Assembly: GCA_015272325.1 (NCBI GenBank)
Contig: JACYLU010000011.1
Location: 124,001 to 188,000 of the forward strand
Length of the DNA: 64,000 nucleotides
DNA from: Synechococcales cyanobacterium C42_A2020_086
Lineage (GTDB): Bacteria > Cyanobacteriota > Cyanobacteriia > Elainellales > Elainellaceae
Direction of reading: 5' to 3'
Shown: positions 54,455-63,920 of the stretch, one piece after another
How the letters are laid out: each line of letters opens with the position of its first letter
Numbering within the stretch: position 1 is the stretch's first letter
Made by a program: the position numbers and the translations under genes
Notes under the pieces: model-generated
The model's input: only the letters and a program-made list of their open reading frames with translations
What the model was told of the DNA's origin: nothing
The model's database searches: none

Positions 54455-54487
54455 AGGACGGCTAGATATCCGGCATATGCCGTTCCT
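54455..54487. terminator. Possible bidirectional terminator hairpin
   Basis: AGGACGGC (54455-54462) pairs with GCCGTTCCT (54479-54487) with one bulge, and ATAT/ATAT stacks inside. It lies between convergent gvpF and the RTX gene and is flanked by short T/A tracts. Confidence 0.4.
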
Positions 54488-55467
54488 TAAACAAACCGGA
54501 CGTTGGCGTTGGTAATGGCTGTTGCCTGGGTATCGGCTAACAGCGCTAGCTCTTGCCCGCCTGAGCGGATCAGCGTATCTGCACCTTGCTGCACGAATTG
54601 CAAGCGACTAAAGGTGAGGCTACCCGTCAACCCCAAGCGATCTTGGTTGGGCCGAAAATCGCGGATCAGATCGCGGTCGGTTCCTAGGGCTAGGACAAAC
54701 ACATCCTGTCCGCCTCTGCCCGTCAGTACATCCCGACCAGTGCCGCCGATGAGTAGGTCGTTGCCGCCGCCGCCGTCGAGTTGATCATTGCCACTGCCGC
54801 CCTCGAGCTGATCGCGGTCTGCTTCGCCCACCAAGCGATCGTTGCCGTCATTGCCAGTCAAAATGTCGCGGCCCCGTCCGCCGCTCAGGGCATCGTTGCC
54901 GGTGTCGCCCATTAGCCGGTCATTGCCTGCATTGCCCAAAAGCTGATCGTCGCCGTCGTCGCCATCGAGGGTGTCATTGTCGTTGCCACCGGTGAGCACG
55001 TCATTACCGCTACCGCCCATCAAGTCATCGTTGCCACTGCCACCGTTGAGTGTATCGTTTCCAGAGTTGCCGGCGAGTTGATCATTACCGCTGCCGCCCT
55101 CGAGTCGGTCATCTCCATCATTGCCGAATAGATCATCATCACCACTGCCACCATCTAAGCGATCATCATCATTGCCACCTTTAAGGACGTCATCGCCGCT
55201 GCCGCCAAATAACTCATCGTCACCGTTCTCACCAAACAGTTCGTCATCGTCTTGATCGCCAAACAACTCATCGTCGCCAGGGCGTCCTTCTAGGCGATCA
55301 TCCCCTCGACGTCCTTCTAGACGATCGTTTCCCCAATCGCCAATTAAAATGTCGCGTCCAGAGGTGCCAATGAGTTCAACCGGCCGGACAAAATCGAAGA
55401 AAAAGTCGTCAAAAAAGAAGCCAGGCCCCCAAAAGAAATCACCAAACAATCGCGGAGTAGGATTCAT
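54487..55467 (-). CDS. RTX-type calcium-binding repeat protein
   Basis: 326 residues from the ATG at 55467. After an aromatic N-terminus (FGDFFWGPGFFFDDFFFDF) come about twenty contiguous nonapeptide repeats of the GGxGxDxL kind (for example GGSGDDVLKGGNDDDRLDGG), which form a Ca2+-binding parallel beta-roll. The last ~60 residues (VFVLALGTDRDLIRDFRPNQ) are the usual C-terminal cap. Such proteins are normally secreted by type I systems without a signal peptide. No transporter genes are near. No enzymatic domain is present. Confidence 0.88.
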   Translation of the reverse strand: MNPTPRLFGDFFWGPGFFFDDFFFDFVRPVELIGTSGRDILIGDWGNDRLEGRRGDDRLEGRPGDDELFGDQDDDELFGENGDDELFGGSGDDVLKGGNDDDRLDGGSGDDDLFGNDGDDRLEGGSGNDQLAGNSGNDTLNGGSGNDDLMGGSGNDVLTGGNDNDTLDGDDGDDQLLGNAGNDRLMGDTGNDALSGGRGRDILTGNDGNDRLVGEADRDQLEGGSGNDQLDGGGGNDLLIGGTGRDVLTGRGGQDVFVLALGTDRDLIRDFRPNQDRLGLTGSLTFSRLQFVQQGADTLIRSGGQELALLADTQATAITNANVRFV

Positions 55468-55869
55468 AGCACGACAGAGCCTCTCAACTTGAAAAACCAA
55501 AATCCAGCCAGCGATCCAGTCTCAGCACTCTCGCCCAGACAACTGCCAGTTTCATCCAACAAACGGTCCAGCCCCAAAATGCCATCGCGCTCGTGTAGTG
55601 CTTTAAGAATCAACCGCAACCCGTTGAGCCACAGTTGTTTTGCGCCTGATTGACCGACAATCGCATCGCCCTCATCCCAGAGTGGGCAAGGGGTTGTGTT
55701 GCCAAGTTTTTAGGGTTGACGTTTCTTGTGGAAGCGGGAATTTAGGAATGAGGCGAAAAAGATTTGTCAGTCAGGCAGCCAGACCGCAGAGTGACCGGAT
55801 ACAGACCGACGTCGCAAGTTTAGTTTGGCAGCCAAGGGCAAATCATGGACGGACTGTAGACTAGACGAA
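55468..55869. other. Intergenic region DnaJ-RTX
   Basis: About 400 bp upstream of the RTX gene. An open frame at 55640-55864 has no protein-like character. I see no promoter motif, repeat array or hairpin to report. Confidence 0.4.
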
Positions 55870-56862
55870 TTACAAGCGGATGTGTTTCAAGTGGCTGCGC
55901 GGATCGCTGCTGCGGTTAGCTCGTAGTTTCTCATAGTATTCTCGCTCGATGACACTCGGATTGGCTGGTGGCACAATCACTACCCGCACCAGCTGATCAC
56001 CACGACTGCCATTCGGATTGCGCCAGCCTTTGCCCCGCAGCCGCAGGGTTTGCCCAGAGCGAATGCCTGCCGGGATATTAACGGCCACCGTGCCATCTGG
56101 CGTTGGCACCTCTATGGTGGCTCCTAGCACTGCTTCATCCGGCGTGATCGGCACTTCGCAGAGGAGATTATCCCCCTCGAATTGGAAAAAGCTGTGCGGC
56201 TGGATCTCCACCACAAGATACAGATCTCCCCGCTGGCGGCTGTAGGGCGTCATTTGCCCCTTGCCTTTGACCCGAATGCGGCTGCCGGGTTTTGCCCCTG
56301 GAGGAATCCGCACAGTAATTACTTCATTGCCTAGGTTCAGCCGCTTTTGAACACCATTGAAGGCTTCCCCAAGGCTAAGGGTTAGCTTAGATTCAATATC
56401 TTGCCCTGTTGTAGCGGTGGGGTCGCCAAATCCAAAGTCATTGAAGCCACCAAAGCCGGTACTCGGTCCAGTGCTGGTGCGGTAGCTGTAGGTGCGTCCA
56501 CTGCCGGGTGCGCCGCCAAAGCGCCCTAGCAATTCATTAATGAAGTCGTCAAAGTTCGCGTATTGACTGAAGTCAAAGCCGCCAAAATCAGCACCCTGCG
56601 CCCCACCTGGCCAGCCAGCACCGCCTGCTCGGTTCCAGTATTGCCCAAACTGATCGTACTTCCGCCGCTTATCGGCATCCGACAACACTTCGTAGGCTTC
56701 GTTGATTTCCTTGAATCTTGCTTCGGCAGTTTTATCTCCTGGGTTGACGTCGGGGTGATACTTGCGCGCCAGCTTGCGATAGGCCTGCTTGATCTCCTCA
56801 GCCGTTGCCGTTTTGCTGACTCCTAGCGTCGCGTAGTAATCTTTGAAATCGGTTGTAGCCAT
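55870..56862 (-). CDS. DnaJ/CbpA-type co-chaperone without zinc finger
   Basis: 330 residues from the ATG at 56862. J domain ([28 protein letters not shown] with the HPD triad), then a Gly/Phe-rich linker ([20 protein letters not shown]), then two C-terminal substrate domains ([40 protein letters not shown]). No CxxCxGxG zinc repeats, so it is of the type II/CbpA class. It stimulates DnaK ATPase and hands over unfolded substrates. Confidence 0.92.
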   Translation of the reverse strand: MATTDFKDYYATLGVSKTATAEEIKQAYRKLARKYHPDVNPGDKTAEARFKEINEAYEVLSDADKRRKYDQFGQYWNRAGGAGWPGGAQGADFGGFDFSQYANFDDFINELLGRFGGAPGSGRTYSYRTSTGPSTGFGGFNDFGFGDPTATTGQDIESKLTLSLGEAFNGVQKRLNLGNEVITVRIPPGAKPGSRIRVKGKGQMTPYSRQRGDLYLVVEIQPHSFFQFEGDNLLCEVPITPDEAVLGATIEVPTPDGTVAVNIPAGIRSGQTLRLRGKGWRNPNGSRGDQLVRVVIVPPANPSVIEREYYEKLRANRSSDPRSHLKHIRL

Positions 56863-56925
56863 CAACCCTATTCCCCTAAGAGATGAAAAGAGATAAATCG
56901 GTTCTAATTCTTACGCTATCAAGAC

Positions 56926-57519
56926 TTATGAAGTCGCGGTGTTCGGTTCTTGCTGCTGCACAGGAGCGATTCCCGTACTTTCTACCCCCTTGATTTTTCG
57001 ACTGTTTTGATACAAGGCAGTTGTGGGAACTGCGGCTTTTGACCCGAAACCCCGATAGCGTATTAACCAGTCTATCCCTTCGCTGGGGTGGGGTGGTGCC
57101 CCTACCAACTGCCGCTGCATCCGTAAGACAACCGTCTCGGGCACCTGTCGCGCTCGCTGCCGGTTGCGCTGCAAACAGATAGTTAGCGGCAGATCCAGCC
57201 AAATGCCGGTAATTTGAGTAAATCCGAGCTGACGAGCGACAGCAATCAGCTCACGGCGCTGACGGCGTCGGGTATTGGTCGCGTCATAAACGGCGGCAGC
57301 TAGCTGGTTGTGGTGGATCTGCTGCACAGATTCCTGAAATTGGCGCTGCACCTCCTGCCAGATGAGCGGCCACGGCCCTTGAATGGCTTCATCGCCAAAC
57401 AACTGCGCTCGAATGGCATCGGTAGAGATGACACGACAGCCCCACTCCTGGCTAAGCTGAGCTGCCAGCGACGACTTGCCGCATCCCGGCACCCCAATCA
57501 GGATGATTAATGTCGCCAT
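56926..57519 (-). CDS. P-loop kinase/ATPase (polynucleotide kinase- or zeta-like AAA_33)
   Basis: 197 residues. Walker A LIGVPGCGKSSLAAQLS, VISTDAIRAQLFGDEAIQG, AVYDATNTRRRQRRELI and an Arg-rich lid (CLQRNRQRARQVPETVVLRM). This is the AAA_33 pattern found in polynucleotide kinases, tRNA-processing kinases and zeta toxins. No antitoxin gene is adjacent. The substrate is unknown; an RNA or nucleotide kinase role is plausible. The C-terminus after ~165 is low-complexity. Confidence 0.75.
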   Translation of the reverse strand: MATLIILIGVPGCGKSSLAAQLSQEWGCRVISTDAIRAQLFGDEAIQGPWPLIWQEVQRQFQESVQQIHHNQLAAAVYDATNTRRRQRRELIAVARQLGFTQITGIWLDLPLTICLQRNRQRARQVPETVVLRMQRQLVGAPPHPSEGIDWLIRYRGFGSKAAVPTTALYQNSRKIKGVESTGIAPVQQQEPNTATS

Positions 57520-57624
57520 GACTCAGCTGCAGGCATCCACCGCTGCAATTGCTTGGATTTAGTATAGAAAACACGATAGGAGCATAGAGTTGATCGAGAT
57601 TAAGCAAGATTAAATCGATCGAAA

Positions 57625-58914
57625 TTAGATCACCATGCCATCGGGAATGATGGCATTTTTGAATACCACGATAATGCCACTACGGATGTAGAAGCCTAGC
57701 TCTTCCCGAGCGGCCTCCTCGACGTGATCCTTATTGATAATTTGCACATCACAGCCGATACGGGCATTTTTGTCGATAATAGCTCCCCGGATTGTGGTGT
57801 TCGCGCCAATGCCCAGAGGCACGGTTTTGCCATCGCACTCCGACTGACGTTCCGAGAAGGGCTGGTAATAGTCGGCTCCCATAATCAGACTGTCCTGTAT
57901 GGTGCAGCCCGACTCGATCCGCGTCCGAATACCCAACACAGAATGATGGATTTGGCAGTTCTTCAAGATGCAGCCATCGCCAATCATCGTTTCGGTAATC
58001 TGGCAGTTCAGCATCTTGGTAGGCGGCAAAGAGCGCCCCCGCGTGTAGATCGGAGCTTGCTCATCGTAGAAGCTAAAGGGCGGCTGGGGTTGCTCAGTGA
58101 GGGCAAGATTGGCTTCATAGAACGCCTTGATGGTCCCGATGTCTTCCCAGTAGCCATCAAACAAGAAGGCTTGAATATTGTGGGATTTAGCGACGGACGG
58201 AATGATTTCCTTGCCAAAGTCGGTTTGGTCGGGAGAATGCTTCAACAGATCTCGGAGCACCGAGGCTTTGAACACATAAATCCCCATGGAGGCAATGTAG
58301 GGATTTTGTTTTGCCTGTTCCGTACTTAGACCGAGGGTAGTCGTATCCACCTGCATCGCCTTGAGGGCGTCTCCCTTTGGCTTTTCGCTAAAGGAAATAA
58401 TGCGGCCATTATCGTCGATCTTGACCAAGCCAAAGTCGGAGGCCCGCTCTTCATCCATCGGCACAACGGAGATAGTGACATCTGCATTAGTATCGCGATG
58501 GCGCTGAATGAACTGCCGGTAGTCCATACGATAGAGGTGGTCTCCAGACAGGATCAGGTATTCATCAACCTGCCAATCTTCAAACAGCCAAATATACTGC
58601 CGCACGGCATCGGCGGTGCCCTGAAACCAGTTGGGGTTCTCTGGGGTTTGTTGGGCCGCCAGAATTTCCACGAACCCCTCGTTGAATCCCGAGAAATTGT
58701 AAGTACGGGAAATGTGACGGTTCAACGATGCCGAGTTGAACTGCGTCAACACATAGATCTTGTAAATCTCGGAATTAATGCAATTACTGACAGGCACGTC
58801 AATTAAACGATACTTTCCTGCCAGAGGAACTGCTGGTTTCGCCCGCAGCTTGGTCAACGGATACAGCCGGGTGCCAGCGCCCCCACCCAAAATGATTGCC
58901 AGTACGTTTTTCAC
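57625..58914 (-). CDS. glgC: Glucose-1-phosphate adenylyltransferase
   Basis: 429 residues from a GTG at 58914. The nucleotidyltransferase core begins [20 protein letters not shown] with [20 protein letters not shown], then [21 protein letters not shown] and the left-handed beta-helix C-terminus ([20 protein letters not shown]). It makes ADP-glucose for glycogen, and cyanobacterial forms are activated by 3-phosphoglycerate via C-terminal Lys residues. The length matches the family. Confidence 0.97.
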   Translation of the reverse strand: MKNVLAIILGGGAGTRLYPLTKLRAKPAVPLAGKYRLIDVPVSNCINSEIYKIYVLTQFNSASLNRHISRTYNFSGFNEGFVEILAAQQTPENPNWFQGTADAVRQYIWLFEDWQVDEYLILSGDHLYRMDYRQFIQRHRDTNADVTISVVPMDEERASDFGLVKIDDNGRIISFSEKPKGDALKAMQVDTTTLGLSTEQAKQNPYIASMGIYVFKASVLRDLLKHSPDQTDFGKEIIPSVAKSHNIQAFLFDGYWEDIGTIKAFYEANLALTEQPQPPFSFYDEQAPIYTRGRSLPPTKMLNCQITETMIGDGCILKNCQIHHSVLGIRTRIESGCTIQDSLIMGADYYQPFSERQSECDGKTVPLGIGANTTIRGAIIDKNARIGCDVQIINKDHVEEAAREELGFYIRSGIIVVFKNAIIPDGMVI

Positions 58915-59105
58915 AATGACCCCTTAACTTGCGCTTAACGACCAATCAACTCCCAAGTCCAGTGTCCTTCTGTCGGTTCCCCTTGGCAAGGGTCAAAAGG
59001 GAGAAGATTTATAAAAACTATCGGTTTACTCCCCGCCATTTCACCCCTGCCTTGACCAGACTCCAGAATGCTAGAGTAAGAAGAATCACTTCAGCGACTT
59101 TCGTC

Positions 59106-59300
59106 ATGGACCCTTCGCCGCAGCTCAGTCCAGAGGAGTTGCAAGCCTGGCAGCAGAGCATCGAGGAAGCCAATCGCTACAACATTTGGTGTCATTGTCG
59201 CCAGTGCCACCGCGAATGGATTGCTTCGACCGAAGTACCCTGCGAGTGTGGCAGTAGCAGCGTGGAGTATATTGCCTGTTGGCAATTTCCAGATGACTAG
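59106..59300 (+). CDS. Small Cys-rich protein, possibly zinc-binding
   Basis: 64 residues from the ATG at 59106; the longer frame upstream looks non-coding. A helix (EELQAWQQSIEEANRYN) is followed by WCHCRQCHREW and a CECG motif, six Cys/His residues that could bind one zinc like a ribbon finger, and ends VEYIACWQFPDD. I know similar short cyanobacterial hypothetical proteins but no function. It is convergent with the kinase gene at 59334. Confidence 0.6.
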   Translation: MDPSPQLSPEELQAWQQSIEEANRYNIWCHCRQCHREWIASTEVPCECGSSSVEYIACWQFPDD

Positions 59301-59333
59301 CGCCTGCTAGAAATCCCTAGATCACCCGTCTCT

Positions 59334-60767
59334 CTACTCTCGAGTGATGGGTAACTCTAGCCAATCACTTAGCTCATGCACCAGCCAATCCTGCTCGGGC
59401 GAGGAAAGGTCTCCTAGCACGCGCTCTAGCTCGAATACCTGCACGCCTGCCCAGACTTGAATTCGCGGCGGCACTTCAACCCGTCCCCCGTTTTTGATTC
59501 TGTAGTAGCGGTAGGTCCAGACAAGTTTGCAAATGTCCTGCCGCCGGGCCTGGATGCGGTTCAAGGGAATGCCCCAGATTTCGGTGAACATCGCGATTCT
59601 CTGCAAGTCTATCCTCAGACGCCGTCGCCGTCGCAGGAGCCATATGTAAATGCTCCAAACCATGCAAATCAAATAAAAAGCAATAGCCATCAAAAGGGCA
59701 AGGAAAAACGGCCCCAACCAGAAGGCAAGAATTAGCCATCCGAGCGGGTGCGATGGAGCCGACAGAAATCCATCAACGAGGTCTCGGACAGACTGAATGG
59801 GGAAGCCGATTGCGTCACGCAGCAAATCGTTAAAGCTGTAGTAGGGGGTCGTGATGTCGATAGCCTCTGCCGTCTTGGATAGCACAATCTGGCTGCCTTG
59901 CGGTTTGCCCAACGGCACGTGTATCTGGTCTATCTCGATTTTGCCGCTCTTCAGGCTTTGTAGAGCAATGGATGCGGAGCTAAATCGTCGCGATAGGTCG
60001 GGTTCGGTCAGCCGCTGCAGCCAGCGAATGAGGTGCGGATCCAAATCGGGCACGAACGACCCGAATTGCAGTCTCAGGTTGCGTTGGGGCAGATCGGCGG
60101 GGTGTTTGCCCGTGGCGAGGTAGATCAGCGTTGCCCCCAAGCTGTAGAGGTCTGAGGCGGGCACCGCTCGTTCGCCAAACTGCTCGGGCGGCATATAGCC
60201 ATAGGTGCCAACAATGGTCAGCGTGCCACCTTCTCGGGCTGCCAGCGTTTGCACCGACCCAAAATCGACGAGATACACCTGCCCAATGTGATGCCCGGAC
60301 CGATCGCCCAACAGAATATTGCTGGGTTTGATGTCGCGATGCACCACCGGCGGATTCTGGGAATGCAGGTAGATCAAAATTTCTAAAATCGCTTCTGCGA
60401 GCTGCTTCAGTTCATCCTCGCTAAATGAGCGCCCGTTTTTGATTTGGGTGTCTAGCGATGGGGCATCAATGTAGCTCTGCACCAGCACAAATCCTTTGCA
60501 GTCGGGCGTATCCAGCTCAAAGAAATCCAAGTAGCGCGGTATAGCGGGATGATGCAGCGAGCGGAGAGTCTCTGCCTCGCGCTCAAACAGCTTCAGATGG
60601 TCCCATTCAAACTCGCGGTCGAATCGCAGCAGCTTAAGCACCACCTGCTGATTGTCGGTCTGGTCGGTATCATCAGCTAGGAAGGTATAGCGCCCTGCCT
60701 TTTTGCCCAGCACTTGCTGAATCTGATAACGCTGAGCCAAGATGGTTCCCGGAGTCAAGCTGACCAA
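59334..60767 (-). CDS. Eukaryotic-type Ser/Thr protein kinase with membrane segment
   Basis: 477 residues from a TTG at 60767, supported by AGGAG nine bases upstream and no nearer ATG. The kinase domain has Lys45 (VVLKLL), the HRDIKPSN catalytic loop (143-150), DFG (168-170) and APE-like PPEQF. The glycine-rich loop reads GKKAGRYTFLA, lacking the usual GxGxxG. A hydrophobic region (~340-385; WLILAFWLGPFFLALLMAIA) likely spans the membrane twice. The C-terminal ~90 residues are unassigned. The dynamin-like GTPase gene lies 238 bp upstream on the same strand. Confidence 0.88.
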   Translation of the reverse strand: MVSLTPGTILAQRYQIQQVLGKKAGRYTFLADDTDQTDNQQVVLKLLRFDREFEWDHLKLFEREAETLRSLHHPAIPRYLDFFELDTPDCKGFVLVQSYIDAPSLDTQIKNGRSFSEDELKQLAEAILEILIYLHSQNPPVVHRDIKPSNILLGDRSGHHIGQVYLVDFGSVQTLAAREGGTLTIVGTYGYMPPEQFGERAVPASDLYSLGATLIYLATGKHPADLPQRNLRLQFGSFVPDLDPHLIRWLQRLTEPDLSRRFSSASIALQSLKSGKIEIDQIHVPLGKPQGSQIVLSKTAEAIDITTPYYSFNDLLRDAIGFPIQSVRDLVDGFLSAPSHPLGWLILAFWLGPFFLALLMAIAFYLICMVWSIYIWLLRRRRRLRIDLQRIAMFTEIWGIPLNRIQARRQDICKLVWTYRYYRIKNGGRVEVPPRIQVWAGVQVFELERVLGDLSSPEQDWLVHELSDWLELPITRE

Positions 60768-60822
60768 TTTGGTACACTCCTGAGGACTCTGCCGGATTCA
60801 CCCTTTAACGTCTAGCTTAATC

Positions 60823-60848
60823 GATTACTATCCCAGATTACTATCCCA
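60823..60848. repeat. 13-bp tandem duplication
   Basis: GATTACTATCCCA occurs twice exactly, upstream of the kinase gene. Confidence 0.92.
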
Positions 60849-61005
60849 GACAAACGGTTCGATGAGGAACTGTATATCACGATCGGGGTTGATGCCTTTG
60901 CACGAGTTCTGGTGGTTGGCTAGGAGAACTTGAGCGTGTTAAGCGATGAGGTGTTTGCTGAGGGCTAAATAGTTGCTACATTTCGGACGCTCAAACTGGC
61001 ACTTT

Positions 61006-62748
61006 TTAGCTGCCTTGAAGCTCCCGAGCTGTCATTTGGCTAAAGAGCTGGTGTGCATCTGTTTGAATGGATTGATATTTCTCAACAATTGGCGTGATTG
61101 CGGCGCTTTCTCGCTCCACATAGTCGTAAAACGGCACAAAAATCCGCTCGACCTCTTCGTAGATCAGGCTCAGCTTTTGATTCAGTCGATCCGTAACATC
61201 CTGCTTGAATCGATCCTTTTCGCGATCTAAAGCTTCCTCGAAGCGTTGAATGATCCGATTGCGCTGCCAGGCAATACCGACCGCAAACACCACAATGCCG
61301 ATGCCGGCAAAGGCAATACCAATGGCGTCCAAGATAGCTTCTGCTACGGTGAATTCCACAATCCGCAGCACCATGCCCGAAACGGCCACAAAGGCCCCTC
61401 CAACAATCTCTGCCGCCATATTGTCTGCCTTAGACGACAGGGATTCAAGCAACCCTTCATCGGTAAACAGCCGCTGCACCTTGCACTGAACGCTTTCAAT
61501 GACTTCTTGACGCCGCTCCAAGATTTTCAGAGAAATAGTGCTGTTCTGAATGCGATCGGTGTGAATGGCGTTGAGGTCCTGCGTGACCCCTTCCAGGAGC
61601 TGGCGAATGCCATCTACAAAATGTTGAGAGCCTTCATTAGAAACTTCCTCCAGCGATGTTTTCAAATTTCGCTGACAGCGCTCCTGAAACTCATTCACCC
61701 AAGTCTGCATCGAGGCTTGCTTATTAAAAATGCCCGCAAACGAACGACGAATTACGGTAAAAACCGATAAACTCTCCCGGAAGTCGCGCTTAATTTGCGC
61801 TGAAATGCTGTCATAGCGACCCACCAAGCGATCGGCGAGAGCCTCGACCTCATAGCGGGAGCGATTTCGCCCAGCCGCAATTTTTTGCTGAATACTGTGG
61901 ACAATTTTTTGATCCGACGCTAGCTGAGTTTGCAAGGTCTGCACATCGGCATCTAACGCATCAATAATCCGCTGCGTGGTGCTGCTCACCGAGCGCAGTT
62001 TAATTCGGTAGCTCTCACCGCTGGCAACCATGTGCTGGATATAGTCTCTAACAGCCGCGAAGCCACTTGTTGCAGTTTCGCCAGCCAACTCTTGATCGGC
62101 AGAGGTAGCAAAGATTATCGGAGATTTGATTTGCTTCTGGTTGGCGTATTCCCTGACTCGCTCAATATTGGTCTGCAAATCGGCTGGCTTCAGCAGATCA
62201 GCCTGCTGCAAAATAAAGACCACCTTTTTGCGCCATTCCACACTGACAAAATCTAGAAAATCCCAGGCACTTTTCTGATAGGGATTTTTGGCAAACAACA
62301 CGAAGAACGTCAGGTCGCTGTTGGGGATGTATTTCTCAGTAATAATCTGATGCTCGGCAACAATCGTATTCGTTCCGGGCGTATCAACAATTGAAATATC
62401 TTTCAAAATGTCGATAGGCAAGCCAACTTTTCTTAAGCTCGGCTCAACCTGCTGCACAAAGCGTTGATCCGAATAGACAATCTGCTGAATGGCATCGGTA
62501 CAAGGCTCAATGTCGGTCGCACACACCTCAGCTTCAAGCAACGCGTTGACAAAGCTACTCTTTCCCGCTTTGACTTCACCCACAACCACAAACAGAAACG
62601 GTTCGTTAACATTGCGCCTGAGGTTGCTCGTCGTCTCTGCAAGTTTTGGGTTGTTGATATCTGCAGCCAGCCGTTCCAAGCTATGAAGCAAATTATTCAA
62701 GTCCCAGCGATAGGCTTGTAACGCTTCATTCAAAATCGGGCTGCTCAT
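61006..62748 (-). CDS. Dynamin-family GTPase (bacterial dynamin-like protein)
   Basis: 580 residues. GTPase motifs: P-loop GEVKAGKSS (57-65), G2 Thr in EPCTDAI (81-87), G3 DTPGT (122-126), and a later QQAD in place of the usual xKxD. A helical stalk follows, with a C-terminal paired hydrophobic segment (GGAFVAVSGMVLRIVEFTVAEA; GIAFAGIGIVVFAVGIAW), probably the membrane paddle. Such proteins remodel or fuse membranes, including thylakoids. Single gene here; paired BDLPs are common elsewhere. Confidence 0.85.
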   Translation of the reverse strand: MSSPILNEALQAYRWDLNNLLHSLERLAADINNPKLAETTSNLRRNVNEPFLFVVVGEVKAGKSSFVNALLEAEVCATDIEPCTDAIQQIVYSDQRFVQQVEPSLRKVGLPIDILKDISIVDTPGTNTIVAEHQIITEKYIPNSDLTFFVLFAKNPYQKSAWDFLDFVSVEWRKKVVFILQQADLLKPADLQTNIERVREYANQKQIKSPIIFATSADQELAGETATSGFAAVRDYIQHMVASGESYRIKLRSVSSTTQRIIDALDADVQTLQTQLASDQKIVHSIQQKIAAGRNRSRYEVEALADRLVGRYDSISAQIKRDFRESLSVFTVIRRSFAGIFNKQASMQTWVNEFQERCQRNLKTSLEEVSNEGSQHFVDGIRQLLEGVTQDLNAIHTDRIQNSTISLKILERRQEVIESVQCKVQRLFTDEGLLESLSSKADNMAAEIVGGAFVAVSGMVLRIVEFTVAEAILDAIGIAFAGIGIVVFAVGIAWQRNRIIQRFEEALDREKDRFKQDVTDRLNQKLSLIYEEVERIFVPFYDYVERESAAITPIVEKYQSIQTDAHQLFSQMTARELQGS

Positions 62749-62817
62749 GCGAGTTCTCCAGGGATGAGAAACGAGGCTAAATTAGGCACACTCTGAATAG
62801 TTCAGGAAATATTTTTA

Positions 62818-62839
62818 GGTATTTCCCTGGTATTTCACT
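62818..62839. repeat. 11-bp tandem duplication
   Basis: GGTATTTCCCT followed directly by GGTATTTCACT, ten of eleven identical, between gatC and the dynamin gene. Confidence 0.75.
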
Positions 62840-62881
62840 ACCTTAGTTAATACCAGAGTTGCACAATTTAGCCACGATGCC

Positions 62882-63187
62882 CTAATCCTCAGTGCTGATA
62901 ATCTGCGGCACCTTAAAGAATTCCCCTTGGGCGGTTTCTTCCCGTTCTGGTGCGCTTTCCAGGAGCAAATCTCGCTCGGGGTAGGGTTGCAATTGGTCTG
63001 GACGGGTGACATTGCTGACATCAATGGCGCGGGCCGTTGGCGGCACCTGATCGGTGTCTAGCTCGTTCAACTGTTCAAAGTATTCCAGAATATCGTTGAG
63101 CTGGACGGTAAAGCGTTCTTCTTCCTCGGGAGTCAGCTCTAATCGAGCCAAATGGGCAACTTTGCGAACCTGCTCGCGATTAATCAT
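62882..63187 (-). CDS. gatC: Asp-tRNA(Asn)/Glu-tRNA(Gln) amidotransferase subunit C
   Basis: 101 residues from the ATG at 63187, giving the expected [19 protein letters not shown] start. [20 protein letters not shown] and [19 protein letters not shown] complete the family pattern. GatC scaffolds the GatCAB complex that amidates mischarged tRNA. gatA and gatB are outside the window. It lies 73 bp downstream of ycf3 on the same strand. Confidence 0.95.
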   Translation of the reverse strand: MINREQVRKVAHLARLELTPEEEERFTVQLNDILEYFEQLNELDTDQVPPTARAIDVSNVTRPDQLQPYPERDLLLESAPEREETAQGEFFKVPQIISTED

Positions 63188-63260
63188 AGACAAAATAATC
63201 AAGGAAAGGCGTAATCAATGGAGAACGAGGATATGCCGAGCGGACAGCGGCTCTAGGTCC

Positions 63261-63782
63261 TTAGAAAAACGCATCGAGTCTAGCGCGGCCGGTCGTTTTT
63301 AACCAGTTTTGCGCCTCAATATAGTTGTTCGGCGCTAGGCGAATCGCCCGCTGCCAGTACTCTGCGGCTTGATCAAACAGCGCATCCGCCTCTTCAGTAT
63401 TGCCAGCTTCTTGAGCCTGCTCTCCCAGATAGTGATAGATGACCGCAATATTGTTGAGAGCTTGCGGCATGCTTGGGTTCAGCTCCAGCGATTGATGATA
63501 GTACTCTAGGGCCCGCTCGTGCTCGCCGTTACTGGCGTGAATCAGCCCCATATTGTAGAGAATAAAGCTGCGGTCGCGGGGGTCTTCCTCTAGCCTCAGC
63601 GCCTCCTCGTAGTTTGCTAGTGCTTCTGCATATTCGCCTTCTGCTTGAGCTGACATGCCATCCCGATAGTAGGCAAAGGCTTCCTTGGCGGTGCGGCTCG
63701 TCGGCAAGACCTTCAGGATCAGGTCAGCCATGACTGTAAAGGTTTTATCAATAAAGTTATCGTTTCGCTGGGATCTAGGCAT
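63261..63782 (-). CDS. ycf3: Photosystem I assembly protein Ycf3
   Basis: 173 residues with three TPR units ([60 protein letters not shown]). The N-terminal [20 protein letters not shown] is highly characteristic of Ycf3. It is a thylakoid-associated chaperone for PsaA/PsaB assembly. Upstream is a ~140-bp gap to a further minus-strand gene. Confidence 0.96.
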   Translation of the reverse strand: MPRSQRNDNFIDKTFTVMADLILKVLPTSRTAKEAFAYYRDGMSAQAEGEYAEALANYEEALRLEEDPRDRSFILYNMGLIHASNGEHERALEYYHQSLELNPSMPQALNNIAVIYHYLGEQAQEAGNTEEADALFDQAAEYWQRAIRLAPNNYIEAQNWLKTTGRARLDAFF

Positions 63783-63920
63783 AGCTGCCTCGCTCCATCA
63801 AGATGACTAAAAGGCTATTCCGAGTCTATCACCTAACCTATTGCCAACTGATGGACAGCTGAGGCAGCCCAACGCCACCCAATCGATCTCCTTTTGTCTC
63901 TAGCCAGTGTGCTCAGTCTA

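Noticed and set aside
57542-57624. Repeated GATTAA/ATCGA motifs after the kinase gene
   Set aside because: Only seven-base matches with a 10-bp period; too weak to list with the clear duplications.
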